Source: Fluviicola chungangensis (GTDB taxonomy: Bacteria; Bacteroidota; Bacteroidia; Flavobacteriales_D; Crocinitomicaceae). Taken from it: a stretch of DNA of 64,000 nucleotides. The notes below the pieces were generated by a model. That model was not told the DNA's origin. It worked only from the letters and a program-made list of their open reading frames with translations, and searched no databases. The position numbers and the translations under genes are program-made. Below are positions 25,915 through 35,503 of this stretch, piece by piece. The stretch is from assembly GCF_007558725.1 (NCBI RefSeq), contig NZ_VLPL01000001.1:311984-375983 (forward strand), given 5' to 3'. Numbering within the stretch: position 1 is the first letter of the stretch; every line of letters starts with the position of its first letter.

Positions 25915-26985
25915 ATGAAAAAACACAACTTTGGCGCAGGACCATGTATTCTTCCGCAAGACGTATTTAAAAAAGCCGCAGATGCTGTATTGGATTTCAA
26001 CGGGTTATCTATCCTTGAAGTTTCACATAGAAGCAAAGACTATGAAGCTGTCATGCATGAAGCGCGTGAATTAGTAAAAAAAGCTTTGAACATTTCAGAC
26101 GATTACGAGGTGCTTTATCTTCAGGGAGGAGCTACACTCGGATTTACGATTACAGCTTTAAACATGATGCGTTCAACCAAGAAAGCCGGGTACATCAATA
26201 CAGGAACATGGGCATCCGGTGCGATCAAAGAGGCAAAGAAAGCTGGAATTGAGGTCAATGTATTTGCTTCCTCGGAAGACAAAAATTTCAGTTATATTCC
26301 TAAAAACCTGAGTGTTCCTACCGATGTGGATTACATTCATTTCACTTCCAACAATACCATCTTCGGGACACAGTTCAAAGAATTCCCGAAAACAGATTTA
26401 CCTTTGGTTTGCGATATGTCTTCAGATATTTTTTCCAAAGAGATCAATGTTTCCGATTTTGACCTGATCTATGCAGGTGCTCAGAAGAACTTAGGGCCCG
26501 CAGGAGCTACTTTATATATTGTAAAGAAAGATGTGCTTGGAAAATCCACTTCGCCATTCATGCCGAGTTATTTGGATTTGAAACAACATGCCGATAAGGA
26601 TTCCATGTACAATACACCTCCGGTATTTTCCGTATACGTAGCGATGTTGAACCTGCAGGATTTGATGGCAAACGGCGGAGTTGAAAAAATGGCTTCGAAA
26701 AACCAGGCAAAAGCAAAACTGATCTATTCTGAAATTGATTCCAATCCCTTATTCAAAGGAACAGCAGCTGTAGAAGACCGTTCTGAAATGAATGTCAATT
26801 TCCTGTTAACCAACGATGCATTGAAAGATGAATTTGACGCAACCTGGAAAGCGGCAGGAATTGTTGGACTGAATGGGCACCGAAGTGTGGGCGGATACCG
26901 TGCTTCCATGTATAACGCTTTGGAATTGGAAAGTGTTCAGGTATTGGTCGATGTGATGAAAGAGTTCTCTAAAAAACATGGATAA
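25915..26985 (+). CDS. serC: Phosphoserine aminotransferase
   Basis: SerC, 356 residues, converts 3-phosphohydroxypyruvate and glutamate to phosphoserine. It opens with the family motif NFGAGPCILP. The PLP lysine is Lys191 in YAGAQKNLGPAG, and QGGATLGF near 70 binds the cofactor phosphate. The C-terminal HRSVGGYRASMYNA carries the substrate-binding arginines. It lies 51 nt before serA, so the two successive steps of serine synthesis are encoded together. Confidence 0.95.
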   Translation: MKKHNFGAGPCILPQDVFKKAADAVLDFNGLSILEVSHRSKDYEAVMHEARELVKKALNISDDYEVLYLQGGATLGFTITALNMMRSTKKAGYINTGTWASGAIKEAKKAGIEVNVFASSEDKNFSYIPKNLSVPTDVDYIHFTSNNTIFGTQFKEFPKTDLPLVCDMSSDIFSKEINVSDFDLIYAGAQKNLGPAGATLYIVKKDVLGKSTSPFMPSYLDLKQHADKDSMYNTPPVFSVYVAMLNLQDLMANGGVEKMASKNQAKAKLIYSEIDSNPLFKGTAAVEDRSEMNVNFLLTNDALKDEFDATWKAAGIVGLNGHRSVGGYRASMYNALELESVQVLVDVMKEFSKKHG

Positions 26986-27036
26986 TTTAAAGTAAAACCG
27001 ACTCGTAGAGTTTTAGGTCAAAACGAAATAAAAATT

Positions 27037-28002
27037 ATGAAAATATTAGCAAACGACGGAATCTCAAACGAAGGAAAAGTTGTCTTGGAAAAAGCAGGTT
27101 ATACGGTTATTACGGATAAAGTAAATCAGGATGATCTGATTTCTTACGTAAATGCAAACAACATTGAGATCATTTTAGTCAGAAGCGCAACAACCATTAG
27201 GAAAAACGTAATTGACGCTTGTCCGGGACTAAAATTACTTGGACGGGGTGGTGTCGGAATGGACAATATTGATGTTGCTTATGCGCGTGAAAAAGGATTG
27301 ACGGTGATCAATACTCCGGCCTCCTCTTCCCAATCGGTTGCAGAACTGGTGATGGGACATTTATTTGCCGGAGCACGTTTCTTACATGATTCGTTCAAGC
27401 AGATGGAAACAGGTGATTTTTCTGCGTTGAAAAAGAAATACGGAAAAGGAATTGAGTTAAGAGGCAAAACACTTGCTATTGTTGGCTTCGGACGTATCGG
27501 GCAATCCCTGGCAAGTTATGCATTGGGTTGTGGGATGAAGGTAATTGCGGTAAACAATCATGAGATCAATACCGAAATCCCGTTGGAAATCCAGGGGCTT
27601 GGAACAGTTAAAGTTCCGGTAAAATCAACCAACAATTTAACCGGGGCTCTAAAGGAAGCCGATTTCATTTCTCTTCATGTTCCAAAACAGGCAGATGGTT
27701 CCGCTGTAATCAAAAAGACCGAATTCGACTTGATGAAAAAAGGAGTGGTATTGGTGAACGCTGCACGGGGCGGAGTTGTTAATGAATCGGATTTACTCGA
27801 AGCAGTTGCGGAAGGAAAAGTGGCTTATGCAGGATTGGACGTGTTTGAAAATGAACCGAATCCGAGAGCAGACTTATTGAATAATGAAAAAATCGGGACT
27901 ACACCACATATCGGAGCAGCAACAAATGAAGCGCAAGATCGTATCGGTTTGGAATTAGCTGATCTGATTGTTAAACAATTTGGAGTTCAGGTTCCTGCTT
28001 AA
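27037..28002 (+). CDS. serA: D-3-phosphoglycerate dehydrogenase, short form
   Basis: D-2-hydroxyacid dehydrogenase of 321 residues, called SerA from its place next to serC. The NAD-binding motif is AIVGFGRIGQSLASYALGCGMKV (about 147-169, quoted in part). The catalytic Arg, Glu and His are in NAARGGVVNE, FENEPNP and TPHIGA. It lacks the C-terminal regulatory ASB/ACT domains of long SerA, so it is not expected to be serine-inhibited through ACT. An alternative is another 2-hydroxyacid dehydrogenase, but the operon favours SerA. Confidence 0.9.
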   Translation: MKILANDGISNEGKVVLEKAGYTVITDKVNQDDLISYVNANNIEIILVRSATTIRKNVIDACPGLKLLGRGGVGMDNIDVAYAREKGLTVINTPASSSQSVAELVMGHLFAGARFLHDSFKQMETGDFSALKKKYGKGIELRGKTLAIVGFGRIGQSLASYALGCGMKVIAVNNHEINTEIPLEIQGLGTVKVPVKSTNNLTGALKEADFISLHVPKQADGSAVIKKTEFDLMKKGVVLVNAARGGVVNESDLLEAVAEGKVAYAGLDVFENEPNPRADLLNNEKIGTTPHIGAATNEAQDRIGLELADLIVKQFGVQVPA

Positions 28003-28016
28003 GTGATTTAAATTAA

Positions 28017-29252
28017 ATGTCTGTCATTCATCCATTTAAGGCAATTCGTCCAACCAGGGACAAAGCTCAATTGGTTTCCACAAGACCTTTGGCTGCTTAC
28101 CGCAAGCATATTCTGCGCGCAAAACTGGATGAAAACCCGTATACCTTCTTGCACATTATTCACCCGGAAGGCGACAAAGAACACCAGTCAAAAGCAAATT
28201 CTGTGGAGCGTTTTGAAGCAGTGAAGGAGCGGTACGATTCATTTATTGATCAGGGAATATTGATCCAGGATCCCGAAGCGTCGTTTTACATTTACAGACA
28301 AACCAAAGGAAATCACCAGTTTACGGGAGTAATTGCCGGAGTCAGTGTGGAAGAATACAAAAATGATCTGATCAAAAAACACGAAGCTACAATCACTTCC
28401 CGTGAATCCATGTTTACCAATTACCTGAACATTACAGGATTTAATGCAGAACCGGTTTTGCTGGCACACAAACACCTGCCGGAATTGGATAAATACCTGG
28501 ATAAAGTAACAAAGGTAAGACCGGAATACGAATTTTCGACAACCGATAAGATCAAACATGAATTATGGGTTATCAATGCCCAAAAGGATCCGAAATTAAT
28601 TGCGATTTACGACTCGCTAAATGAGCTGTATATTGCTGATGGACATCACCGTTCGGCCTCCTCTGCCCGCTTAAAGGACACCATTATCAAAAACAAACAG
28701 GCATCTTTTCCGAACCATGATTTCTTCCTGGCTTACCTGATTGATGAACAAAAATTGGAAATCCTGGAATTTCAGCGGTTGGTCAAAACACTGAACGGGC
28801 TTTCGAACAAAGACTTCCTGAAAGCCTGCGAAGCGCATTTCAATATTGAAGAACTGAAGAAAGCACGCAGACCGCTCGAACGACACGAGATCATTTGTTT
28901 ACTTGGAAAAGAAGCTTATTCGTTCAAGGCGAAGGAAAGTATTACAGCAGTGAAAGATGTGGTAAAGCAATTGGATGCCCAAATTCTCACGGATTACATC
29001 CTGAATCCGATCTTGGGTATTGAAGACCTCAAAACGAGCAAGGAAATTGATTTCGTTCCCGGAACAAGGGAATTGAAAAAAGTCGTGGACCTGGTTAAAA
29101 AAGAAGATTTTAAAGTTGGATTTCTTTTGTACCCGGCATCCATTGATGAAGTGAAGGAAGTGGCCGATCAGGGAGGAATCATGCCTCCGAAATCGACCTG
29201 GGTTGAACCTAAAATGCGCAGCGGATTAACAATCTACAATATCAACGAATAA
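28017..29252 (+). CDS. DUF1015 domain protein, SerB/serine-kinase-like
   Basis: A 411-residue member of the DUF1015 family, found beside serA/serC in many Bacteroidota. Family landmarks are VSTRPLAAYRKH near residue 21, SFYIYRQ near 91, LYIADGHHRSASSAR near 203 and the closing GIMPPKSTWVEPKMRSGLTIYN (quoted in two overlapping pieces of the final motif). Archaeal relatives of this family act as ADP-dependent serine kinases, so a role in serine or phosphoserine metabolism is plausible. The start lies 14 nt after serA. Confidence 0.85.
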   Translation: MSVIHPFKAIRPTRDKAQLVSTRPLAAYRKHILRAKLDENPYTFLHIIHPEGDKEHQSKANSVERFEAVKERYDSFIDQGILIQDPEASFYIYRQTKGNHQFTGVIAGVSVEEYKNDLIKKHEATITSRESMFTNYLNITGFNAEPVLLAHKHLPELDKYLDKVTKVRPEYEFSTTDKIKHELWVINAQKDPKLIAIYDSLNELYIADGHHRSASSARLKDTIIKNKQASFPNHDFFLAYLIDEQKLEILEFQRLVKTLNGLSNKDFLKACEAHFNIEELKKARRPLERHEIICLLGKEAYSFKAKESITAVKDVVKQLDAQILTDYILNPILGIEDLKTSKEIDFVPGTRELKKVVDLVKKEDFKVGFLLYPASIDEVKEVADQGGIMPPKSTWVEPKMRSGLTIYNINE

Positions 29253-29254
29253 AT

Positions 29255-29917
29255 ATGTCTTTAGCAGATAGAATTCATTTATTGAAAAAGGAAATTCCTC
29301 AAGATGTCGTACTGGTGGCTGTTTCAAAAACAAAACCGGCTGCCCTCATACAGGAAGCGTACGATGCAGGACAACGGGTGTTTGGAGAAAATAAGGTACA
29401 GGAACTGGTGGATAAATGGGAAGTGCTTCCAAAAGATATCGCATGGCATTTGATCGGGCATTTACAAAGCAACAAAGTGAAATACATCGCTCCGTTCGTT
29501 TCCCTGATCCATTCGGTCGACAGTTTTAAACTGTTACAGGAAATCAACAAACAAGGAGAAAAGAACAACCGGGTAATCCCGTGCCTGCTTCAATTCCACA
29601 TTGCGCAGGAAGAAACCAAATTCGGACTGTCATTTGAAGAAGCAGAGGAAATTCTTCAAAGCCGTGAGTTTGTGGAAATGCATCATATTTCGATTGTCGG
29701 ATTGATGGGAATGGCCAGTTTTGTGGAAAATGAAGAACAAATCCGCGATGAATTCCGGAACCTGCACAATTATTTCGCAATCCTGAAAAGCAATTATTTT
29801 AAATACAACCCGGACTTCAAAGTACTTTCCATGGGAATGAGTGGCGATTACAAGCTGGCTATCGAAGAGGGAAGCACTATGATCCGTGTTGGAAGTTCAT
29901 TATTTGGAAGCCGATGA
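29255..29917 (+). CDS. YggS/PROSC family PLP homeostasis protein
   Basis: A 220-residue fold-type III PLP-binding protein. The PLP lysine is Lys25 in VAVSKTKP, with the family segments FGENKVQEL and WHLIGHLQSNK near 42-70 and SMGMSGDYKLAIEEGSTMIRVGS near the end (quoted in part). It controls free PLP and amino acid balance rather than catalysing a known reaction. It starts 2 nt after DUF1015 and overlaps the next gene by 4 nt, so it belongs to the serine operon, which contains a PLP enzyme. Confidence 0.93.
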   Translation: MSLADRIHLLKKEIPQDVVLVAVSKTKPAALIQEAYDAGQRVFGENKVQELVDKWEVLPKDIAWHLIGHLQSNKVKYIAPFVSLIHSVDSFKLLQEINKQGEKNNRVIPCLLQFHIAQEETKFGLSFEEAEEILQSREFVEMHHISIVGLMGMASFVENEEQIRDEFRNLHNYFAILKSNYFKYNPDFKVLSMGMSGDYKLAIEEGSTMIRVGSSLFGSR

Positions 29918-30510
29918 AAAAAATACTGCTCATTTTAAGCACCTTTTGCGCTATTGGAGCCTCGTTTTGTCAGGATACTTATTCCGACAGCCTTACGCGA
30001 GAACGTAAAAAGTTTGAGAACCGATTCCTGCTACAAATACTGAACCAAGAAGAACTGGAAAAGCATCCCGAGATATGTTTCTTTCCCGTCGATACATCTT
30101 TCATTATAGAAGCCGACTTTGTAAAAGAAGTTGGTCCCGCTTTCGTAATGCCTATGACGAAGGAACGAACAGTTTATTACCGGAAAATGGGAACGCTTTC
30201 CTTCAAAATAAACGACACATTGTGTACCCTGAATGTTTATCAGAATCTGGATTTAGCGGGAAAAAAGAAATATAAAAATTATTATTTCGTTCCATTCAAA
30301 GATGCTACAACGGGAAGCTCAACCTATGGTGCAGGAAAATATCTGGACTGTTATTTCAGCAAAGAAGCCAAAAAGGTAAAACTGGATTTCAATACATCTT
30401 ATCATCCGTTTTGCGCTTATTCGGACCGCTACTCCTGCCCCATCGTTCCGGCAGAAAACCGCATTCCGGTTGCAATTACTGCGGGTGAATGTTACTTCTC
30501 CCACGATTAG
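29914..30510 (+). CDS. DUF1684 family exported protein
   Basis: A 198-residue protein with a signal peptide (about 1-19, ending SFCQ). The C-terminal pattern DATTGSSTYGAGKYLD (near 129) and DFNTSYHPFCAYSDRYSCPIVPAENRI (near 155, split here by name) matches DUF1684, whose members coordinate an unknown ligand. The AYGAGRY-like and YHPFCAY motifs hold the conserved Gly, His and Cys. The ATGA overlap with the YggS gene makes it the last gene of the operon. Function unknown. Confidence 0.8.
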   Translation: MKKILLILSTFCAIGASFCQDTYSDSLTRERKKFENRFLLQILNQEELEKHPEICFFPVDTSFIIEADFVKEVGPAFVMPMTKERTVYYRKMGTLSFKINDTLCTLNVYQNLDLAGKKKYKNYYFVPFKDATTGSSTYGAGKYLDCYFSKEAKKVKLDFNTSYHPFCAYSDRYSCPIVPAENRIPVAITAGECYFSHD

Positions 30511-30529
30511 ATCATCCGCAAGGAAGTTT

Positions 30530-30559
30530 ATTTAAAAACGGATCCGCCGAAGCAGATCC
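30530..30559 (-). terminator. Intrinsic terminator with UUCG tetraloop
   Basis: On the minus strand GGATCTGC and GCGGATCC pair around TTCG, followed by CG and five Ts. It serves the secreted hydrolase and may also stop the serine operon coming from the other side. Confidence 0.75.
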
Positions 30560-30565
30560 GCTATC

Positions 30566-31951
30566 CTACTTTCTAATGAGCCGGCGAAGTTGACTTGAAT
30601 GCGTTGATCGCAAAAAATACGTTCCACTTTCCAATTCCTCCAGCGAAACCTCTGACTTCAACTGAACTTCAAACTGCAGAATCTTTCTCCCTTCAATATC
30701 CGTTAATTCAAACGGCTTGCTATCCGAAGTATTGGTTTGAATTGTAACAACTCCTTTCGTTGGATTCGGATAAACTGAAAACATCCATTCAACCGGTTCA
30801 TCCAATCCATTTGTACCATTTGTCACAACTTCTTGACTTGCACTTCCATAACAACCCGAGAGATCTGAAACGTGAACTTCAGACGTCCCATTACCATATT
30901 GCTGTGTATTAATGGTTTGACTGCTTTCTCCTATCAATTCCGTTCCGTTCAAAAACCAGGAAATCGTTAAAGAAGTAGAAGGAATACTTAGAACAGATCC
31001 GTTTTGTGTAATCAACGGATTTACAGGTAATGAATACGTGCAAACAGACAAAGATTGAATCCGCGTATCTGTATCACGTTGTGTTGTAAAAACAGGCCAG
31101 CTTGGACAATCCTTCATCAGATAAAACTTCAGGTATGGATCCAATGCATCAAATGTAATGTCATGCTGAACAGCGCGTGTTATGGTAATATTTCCACCCG
31201 AAGTAGATTCACCGAAATCGCAAGTCGTACTGGAATTAGCGAAATAACAATGTCCGCCGCCAATGATTGAGATGAAGTGTTTACAGGTATTTACAATACT
31301 GTCGTACATCGGTTTGTGATTCGTTGCAGGGGCTGTTACCGCATCTTCCGTTCCTGAGAAAATCAGTGTCGGGATAGAAATATTCGAACTGACATCAATT
31401 GCAGAAGGATTCGTTTCAGCTGGTGCCAAACCAACCAACACGTCAAAATTCGCCGTGTTTTGAGCTGCTGCCAGGAAAGAAGAACCTCCACCCATGGAAT
31501 GACCCATGACCGCTTTCCTTCCATTCCAAGCCTGGAAAAAGAACGAAGAAGCATCCATACTGAAGGCCGCCATTTTGGTCCCCACAAGGGATAAATCCAG
31601 GGAGAAATCCTGGTGAACCGGTGAAAGACTGCCTTCGGTTCTTGGGAAAACCAGTACATACCCCAACGGAACATAATGATCAATAAAGTTCTGGTACGAA
31701 TCCCAAGCCATCACAAATCCATGTCCGAAGACAATATACGGAAATTGTCCGCTGGATATCGCCACATCATTTCCAGCAGTTGCTGCCGGGTAATACACTT
31801 CGCTTTGTATTTGTCTCCCGGCTCCTCCGCCGGAGCCAAACCCTCCGCTTCGGGAAGGATCATTGAAAGTAATCGTTCGATGTCCGACCTGATATTGAGA
31901 AAACCCTTCAACAGATAGAAACAACGAAAGTAGTAGTAATGCAGTTTTCAT
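30566..31951 (-). CDS. T9SS-secreted alpha/beta hydrolase (chlorophyllase/PETase-like)
   Basis: A 461-residue secreted esterase-like protein. I start at ATG 31951 (MKTALLLLSL); the frame extends upstream but without export features. The signal peptide ends about residue 19. The hydrolase domain (about 20-310) has an oxyanion-type FGHGFVMAW segment near 75 and the nucleophile elbow GHSMGG (Ser152). The acid and histidine are likely in SGTEDAVTAP and GGGHCYF. The C-terminal 80 residues are a T9SS type A sorting domain starting YPNPTKGVV. Substrate unknown: an ester or polyester. Confidence 0.85.
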   Translation of the reverse strand: MKTALLLLSLFLSVEGFSQYQVGHRTITFNDPSRSGGFGSGGGAGRQIQSEVYYPAATAGNDVAISSGQFPYIVFGHGFVMAWDSYQNFIDHYVPLGYVLVFPRTEGSLSPVHQDFSLDLSLVGTKMAAFSMDASSFFFQAWNGRKAVMGHSMGGGSSFLAAAQNTANFDVLVGLAPAETNPSAIDVSSNISIPTLIFSGTEDAVTAPATNHKPMYDSIVNTCKHFISIIGGGHCYFANSSTTCDFGESTSGGNITITRAVQHDITFDALDPYLKFYLMKDCPSWPVFTTQRDTDTRIQSLSVCTYSLPVNPLITQNGSVLSIPSTSLTISWFLNGTELIGESSQTINTQQYGNGTSEVHVSDLSGCYGSASQEVVTNGTNGLDEPVEWMFSVYPNPTKGVVTIQTNTSDSKPFELTDIEGRKILQFEVQLKSEVSLEELESGTYFLRSTHSSQLRRLIRK

Positions 31952-32080
31952 TTGTTTTATTTTGAACAACAAATGTTTGTATTTTATCATTTAGTTATTT
32001 TAACAATGTGATGAGCGGTGAATCGCTTATTGAGACTGTTTTAAAATATTTCATTAATTTCAAGCAGATAACCGAATGAT

Positions 32081-34093
32081 ATGAAAATACAGAATATGAT
32101 CGCTTTCACTTCCCTTCTGGCGCTTTCTGCGGCTTGCGGGAGTAAGGAAGAATCCACAGAAGAAAATACAGGACCTATGGAAACAACTGTTGAACGATTC
32201 GCGGACGTTCAAATCCTGCGCTTTGAAGTTCCAAGCTGGAGCAAGCTTTCTTTAAAGCAAAAAGAGTTGGTCTACTACCTTTCCCAGGCTGGATTGGCCG
32301 GAAGAGATATCAATTACGATCAGAATAACCGTTTCAACCTGGAAATACGCAGGTTACTGGAAGCGATCCATGAAAAATATACCGGTGACAAAACTACTTC
32401 CGAGTGGAAAAAATTTGACGAATGGAGTAAGCAGGTATTCTTTTCAAACGGAATTCACCACCATTACAGCATGGACAAGATCCAGCCGAAATTCAGCTCT
32501 GCATACCTGAATAAACTGATGAAAGCGGTTGAACACAACTTGAGCCCCGAAGCATTGGATGCCATTTTTGATCCGAATTTGGAGAAAAAACGAAAAGTGA
32601 AAGATCCGAATGTCGATATGATCGTGGCTTCTGCTAATAATTTCTACGGCAAAGGAGTTACCCAGAAAATGGTAGAAGATTATTATGCCCAAAAACAGGA
32701 TCTGAACGATCCGAAACCAATTGAATTGGGTTTAAACTCCACGTTAATCCTGAAAAACGGCAAGCTTTACGAAGATGTTTGGAAAAGCAAAGGAAAATAT
32801 GGATTAGCAATCGATCAGATTATTTTCTGGTTGAGAAAAGCGGTGAAAGTAGCTGAAAATGACCAGCAGGCAAAAGCCCTGAAAGTATTGATCGAATATT
32901 ACAAAACAGGCAGCCTGAAAAAATGGGACGAATACAATGTGCTGTGGTCCACTGCCACAAAAGGCGATATCGATTACATCAACGGATTTATAGAAACCTA
33001 CGGTGATGCACTTGGCAAGCGTGCCAACTATGAATCCATCGTGCAGATCAACGACTTTGATGCTTCCAAGCGCATGGCAACAGTAGCAAAAAACGCTCAG
33101 TGGTTTGAAGACAATTCTCCATTAATGCCGGAACACAAGAAAAAGAAAGTGGTCGGTGTTTCCTATAAAGTCGTGGAAGTGGCCAGTGAATCCGGTGATG
33201 CAGCTCCTTCTACTCCGATTGGTGTCAACCTTCCAAATAACAACTGGATTCGTGAAATACATGGCTCCAAATCCGTTTCATTGGGAAATATCATCGAAGC
33301 GTATAACAAAGCCGGCGGACCTGCTCTTGCAGAGGAGTTTGCCAATGATCAGGAAGAAATCGACCGCGCAAACAAATACGGGGCTATTGCAGGTAAAATG
33401 CATACGGCATTGCATGAAGTAGTCGGACATGCCAGCGGACAAATCAACAAAGGAGTCGGGCAACCTTCCGAAACATTACAAAATTATGCATCTACATTGG
33501 AAGAAGCACGTGCAGATTTGGTTGGATTGTATTTCATCATGGACCAAAAAATGGTTGATTTAGGGTTGATCGAAACCCTCGAAGTAGGGAAAGCGGAATA
33601 CGACGGCTACATCCGGAATGGGTTGTTAACACAATTGCAGCGTTTGGAAATGGGACAAAATGTGGAAGAAGAACACATGCAAAATCGCCAGTTGGTGAGC
33701 GCCTGGGTATTCGAAAAAGGTCAGAAAGACAAAGTGATCGAGAAAATCATCCGAAACGGAAAAACGTATTACGATATCAAGGATTACAACAAACTGCGCA
33801 CGCTTTTCGGTGAGTTGTTAAGAGAAATCCAGCGCATCAAATCGGAAGGAGATTACCAAGCCGGAAAAGCCCTGGTAGAAACGTATGGAGTAAAAGTCGA
33901 CAAAAAAGCACATGCGGAAGTATTGCGACGAGTAAAACCATTGAATATTGCTCCTTACAGCGGATTTGTTTATCCGGTGTTTGTTCCGATCATGAACGAT
34001 GAAGGAAAGATTAAGGATATCAAACTGGAAAACAAACAAGGATTTATCGAGCAAATGCTGTATTACGGGAAGAATCATAGCTTTTTGTATTAA
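32081..34093 (+). CDS. Dipeptidyl peptidase III-like metallopeptidase lipoprotein (family M49)
   Basis: A 670-residue zinc peptidase. The zinc motif is HEVVGH near residue 445, with the second motif EEARADL about 30 residues on, the pattern of M49 dipeptidyl peptidase III. The N-terminus is a lipoprotein signal with lipobox LSAAC (Cys19), so it is exported and anchored, unlike the cytosolic animal enzyme. It would release dipeptides from oligopeptides at the cell envelope. Some databases call similar proteins dihydrofolate reductase, which the motifs do not support. It is monocistronic. Confidence 0.9.
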   Translation: MKIQNMIAFTSLLALSAACGSKEESTEENTGPMETTVERFADVQILRFEVPSWSKLSLKQKELVYYLSQAGLAGRDINYDQNNRFNLEIRRLLEAIHEKYTGDKTTSEWKKFDEWSKQVFFSNGIHHHYSMDKIQPKFSSAYLNKLMKAVEHNLSPEALDAIFDPNLEKKRKVKDPNVDMIVASANNFYGKGVTQKMVEDYYAQKQDLNDPKPIELGLNSTLILKNGKLYEDVWKSKGKYGLAIDQIIFWLRKAVKVAENDQQAKALKVLIEYYKTGSLKKWDEYNVLWSTATKGDIDYINGFIETYGDALGKRANYESIVQINDFDASKRMATVAKNAQWFEDNSPLMPEHKKKKVVGVSYKVVEVASESGDAAPSTPIGVNLPNNNWIREIHGSKSVSLGNIIEAYNKAGGPALAEEFANDQEEIDRANKYGAIAGKMHTALHEVVGHASGQINKGVGQPSETLQNYASTLEEARADLVGLYFIMDQKMVDLGLIETLEVGKAEYDGYIRNGLLTQLQRLEMGQNVEEEHMQNRQLVSAWVFEKGQKDKVIEKIIRNGKTYYDIKDYNKLRTLFGELLREIQRIKSEGDYQAGKALVETYGVKVDKKAHAEVLRRVKPLNIAPYSGFVYPVFVPIMNDEGKIKDIKLENKQGFIEQMLYYGKNHSFLY

Positions 34094-34107
34094 ATAACCC
34101 AAAGTAA

Positions 34108-34214
34108 TTTTCCCCGCAGATGCACAGATTTTCTGTGCTCCTAACGGAAGCGCTGACTTTATTAAGCGAGTGCGGTAGCCTCGCTATTTAATCTGTGCAT
34201 CTGTGGAAAACCTT
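34108..34214. repeat. MITE-like inverted-repeat element
   Basis: CCGCAGATGCACAGATT (34114-34130) and AATCTGTGCATCTGTGG (34190-34206) are inverted repeats with one G-T mismatch, and TTTTCC / GGAAAA extends the match outward with a 1-nt gap. The 59-nt core holds a second hairpin (AGCGAG ... CTCGCT, 34165-34185), and GCACAGA/TCTGTGC gives an alternative local stem. There is no coding capacity and no clear target-site duplication. It resembles CGCAGAT/AATCTG-type intergenic repeats seen in Bacteroidota. Confidence 0.6.
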
Positions 34215-34240
34215 TAATACACCCATCCTATTTTTTAAGA

Positions 34241-34765
34241 ATGAACTTAAGAAAAGCAACCCTATCCGAAATACCCGCAATCTGGGAAATCCTGCAGCAA
34301 GCTATTGAACGGAGAAAAGCAGATGGCAGTGAGCAATGGCAGGACGGTTATCCCAACGAACAAACCGTTCGGAACGACCTCGCAAACGATTACGGGTATG
34401 TGTTGGTAGACGAAGGTAAAATCATTGCTTACGCTGCCATTATTTTCGATGTGGAGCCTGCTTATACTGATATTGAGGGCAAATGGCTGACGAATGATGA
34501 GTATGTGGTAATACACCGGGTCGCCACATCCAATGAAGCGATCGGAAAAGGAATTGCCACCCAACTGTTTAAGCTGATTGAAGATATAGCGCTGGATTCA
34601 AAAGTTTACAGCATTAAAGTCGATACTAATTTTGACAATCTTCCGATGCTGAAAATCCTGGATAAATTGGGCTATACTTATTGCGGAGAAGTGTTTTTTC
34701 GCGGTTCGGCACGGAAAGCATTTGAAAAAGTATTACGGAGTCGAAACAATCCCCTTAAAAATTAA
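34241..34765 (+). CDS. GNAT family N-acetyltransferase
   Basis: A 174-residue acetyltransferase of the GNAT superfamily. The acetyl-CoA-binding motif A is seen in VVIHRVATSNEAIGKGIATQLF near residues 89-110 (RVAT then G-x-GIA). Motif B follows with SIKVDTNFDNLPMLKILDKLGY. The substrate cannot be told from sequence. It lies alone between the repeat element and a secreted protein gene. Confidence 0.85.
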   Translation: MNLRKATLSEIPAIWEILQQAIERRKADGSEQWQDGYPNEQTVRNDLANDYGYVLVDEGKIIAYAAIIFDVEPAYTDIEGKWLTNDEYVVIHRVATSNEAIGKGIATQLFKLIEDIALDSKVYSIKVDTNFDNLPMLKILDKLGYTYCGEVFFRGSARKAFEKVLRSRNNPLKN

Positions 34766-34766
34766 C

Positions 34767-34774
34767 TAATTTTG
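34767..34774 (+). promoter_or_regulatory. TAnnTTTG -7 box
   Basis: TAATTTTG lies 22 nt before the ATG at 34797, just after the stop of the GNAT gene. Confidence 0.5.
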
Positions 34775-34796
34775 AAGTGCCACAAAATCAATTGAA

Positions 34797-35480
34797 ATGA
34801 ACAAAATCGTTGCTTTACTGCTTTTCACCTTAGTCATCAAATCCGGTTTCGGGCAAAATACTTCTTCTCCGCAGAGTTCCACCAAAACATTCGATCTGAT
34901 CTCTGACTTATTTGATCTTTCCGGCAATACCAAAATCGGAAGTTTAAGTGGCAATTCAGTAAATATGGGCAGCTTCACCCTTTCAGATTTGTTCAATTCA
35001 TTTTGGAACAACGCGAATAAACAAGGCGCCAATTCATTTACGGTTGATAGCATCATTTATCACGGTGATACTACATACATCGAAATTTCGATCTATTCGT
35101 TAAATGAAGCAGAATTAAAAACAAACCGGGACAAGTATCCGAGAAACAAGATTTATGTCTTCGGAAATATTGATAAACGTAAAGCAAGCAAAAAGATCAC
35201 GATTAACGATAGGAAGATTGAATTGAAACCACTGGAATATATTTCTTACCAAAACCAGGTAGATGAAGAGACTATTGTCAGTATTGGAGGATCCCGGGGA
35301 GCAACAATGCGGATTATAGGAAAAGAAGGCAGACAACCACTGTATTTATCCGCGAGCGTTTCTCATAACGGTATATCCTATTCTTCTTCAGGTACTATGA
35401 GCTTCAACAGAGGCAGAGTACATCCGGTCGATTTCAATTTCGGAGCTTTTTTGGTAAAGGTTTTGCCCGAAAAGCGATAA
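34797..35480 (+). CDS. Exported protein of unknown function
   Basis: A 227-residue protein with a signal peptide (about 1-18, ending GFGQ). The mature part starts with a Ser/Thr/Asn-rich stretch (about 20-75). It continues with a beta-rich domain (about 80-225) containing NKIYVFGNIDKRKASK near 120. I recognise no domain or catalytic motif. It is probably periplasmic or at the cell surface. Neighbours give no hint. Confidence 0.5.
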   Translation: MNKIVALLLFTLVIKSGFGQNTSSPQSSTKTFDLISDLFDLSGNTKIGSLSGNSVNMGSFTLSDLFNSFWNNANKQGANSFTVDSIIYHGDTTYIEISIYSLNEAELKTNRDKYPRNKIYVFGNIDKRKASKKITINDRKIELKPLEYISYQNQVDEETIVSIGGSRGATMRIIGKEGRQPLYLSASVSHNGISYSSSGTMSFNRGRVHPVDFNFGAFLVKVLPEKR

Positions 35481-35503
35481 CTCAGGGAATCAAATATCAC
35501 TCT

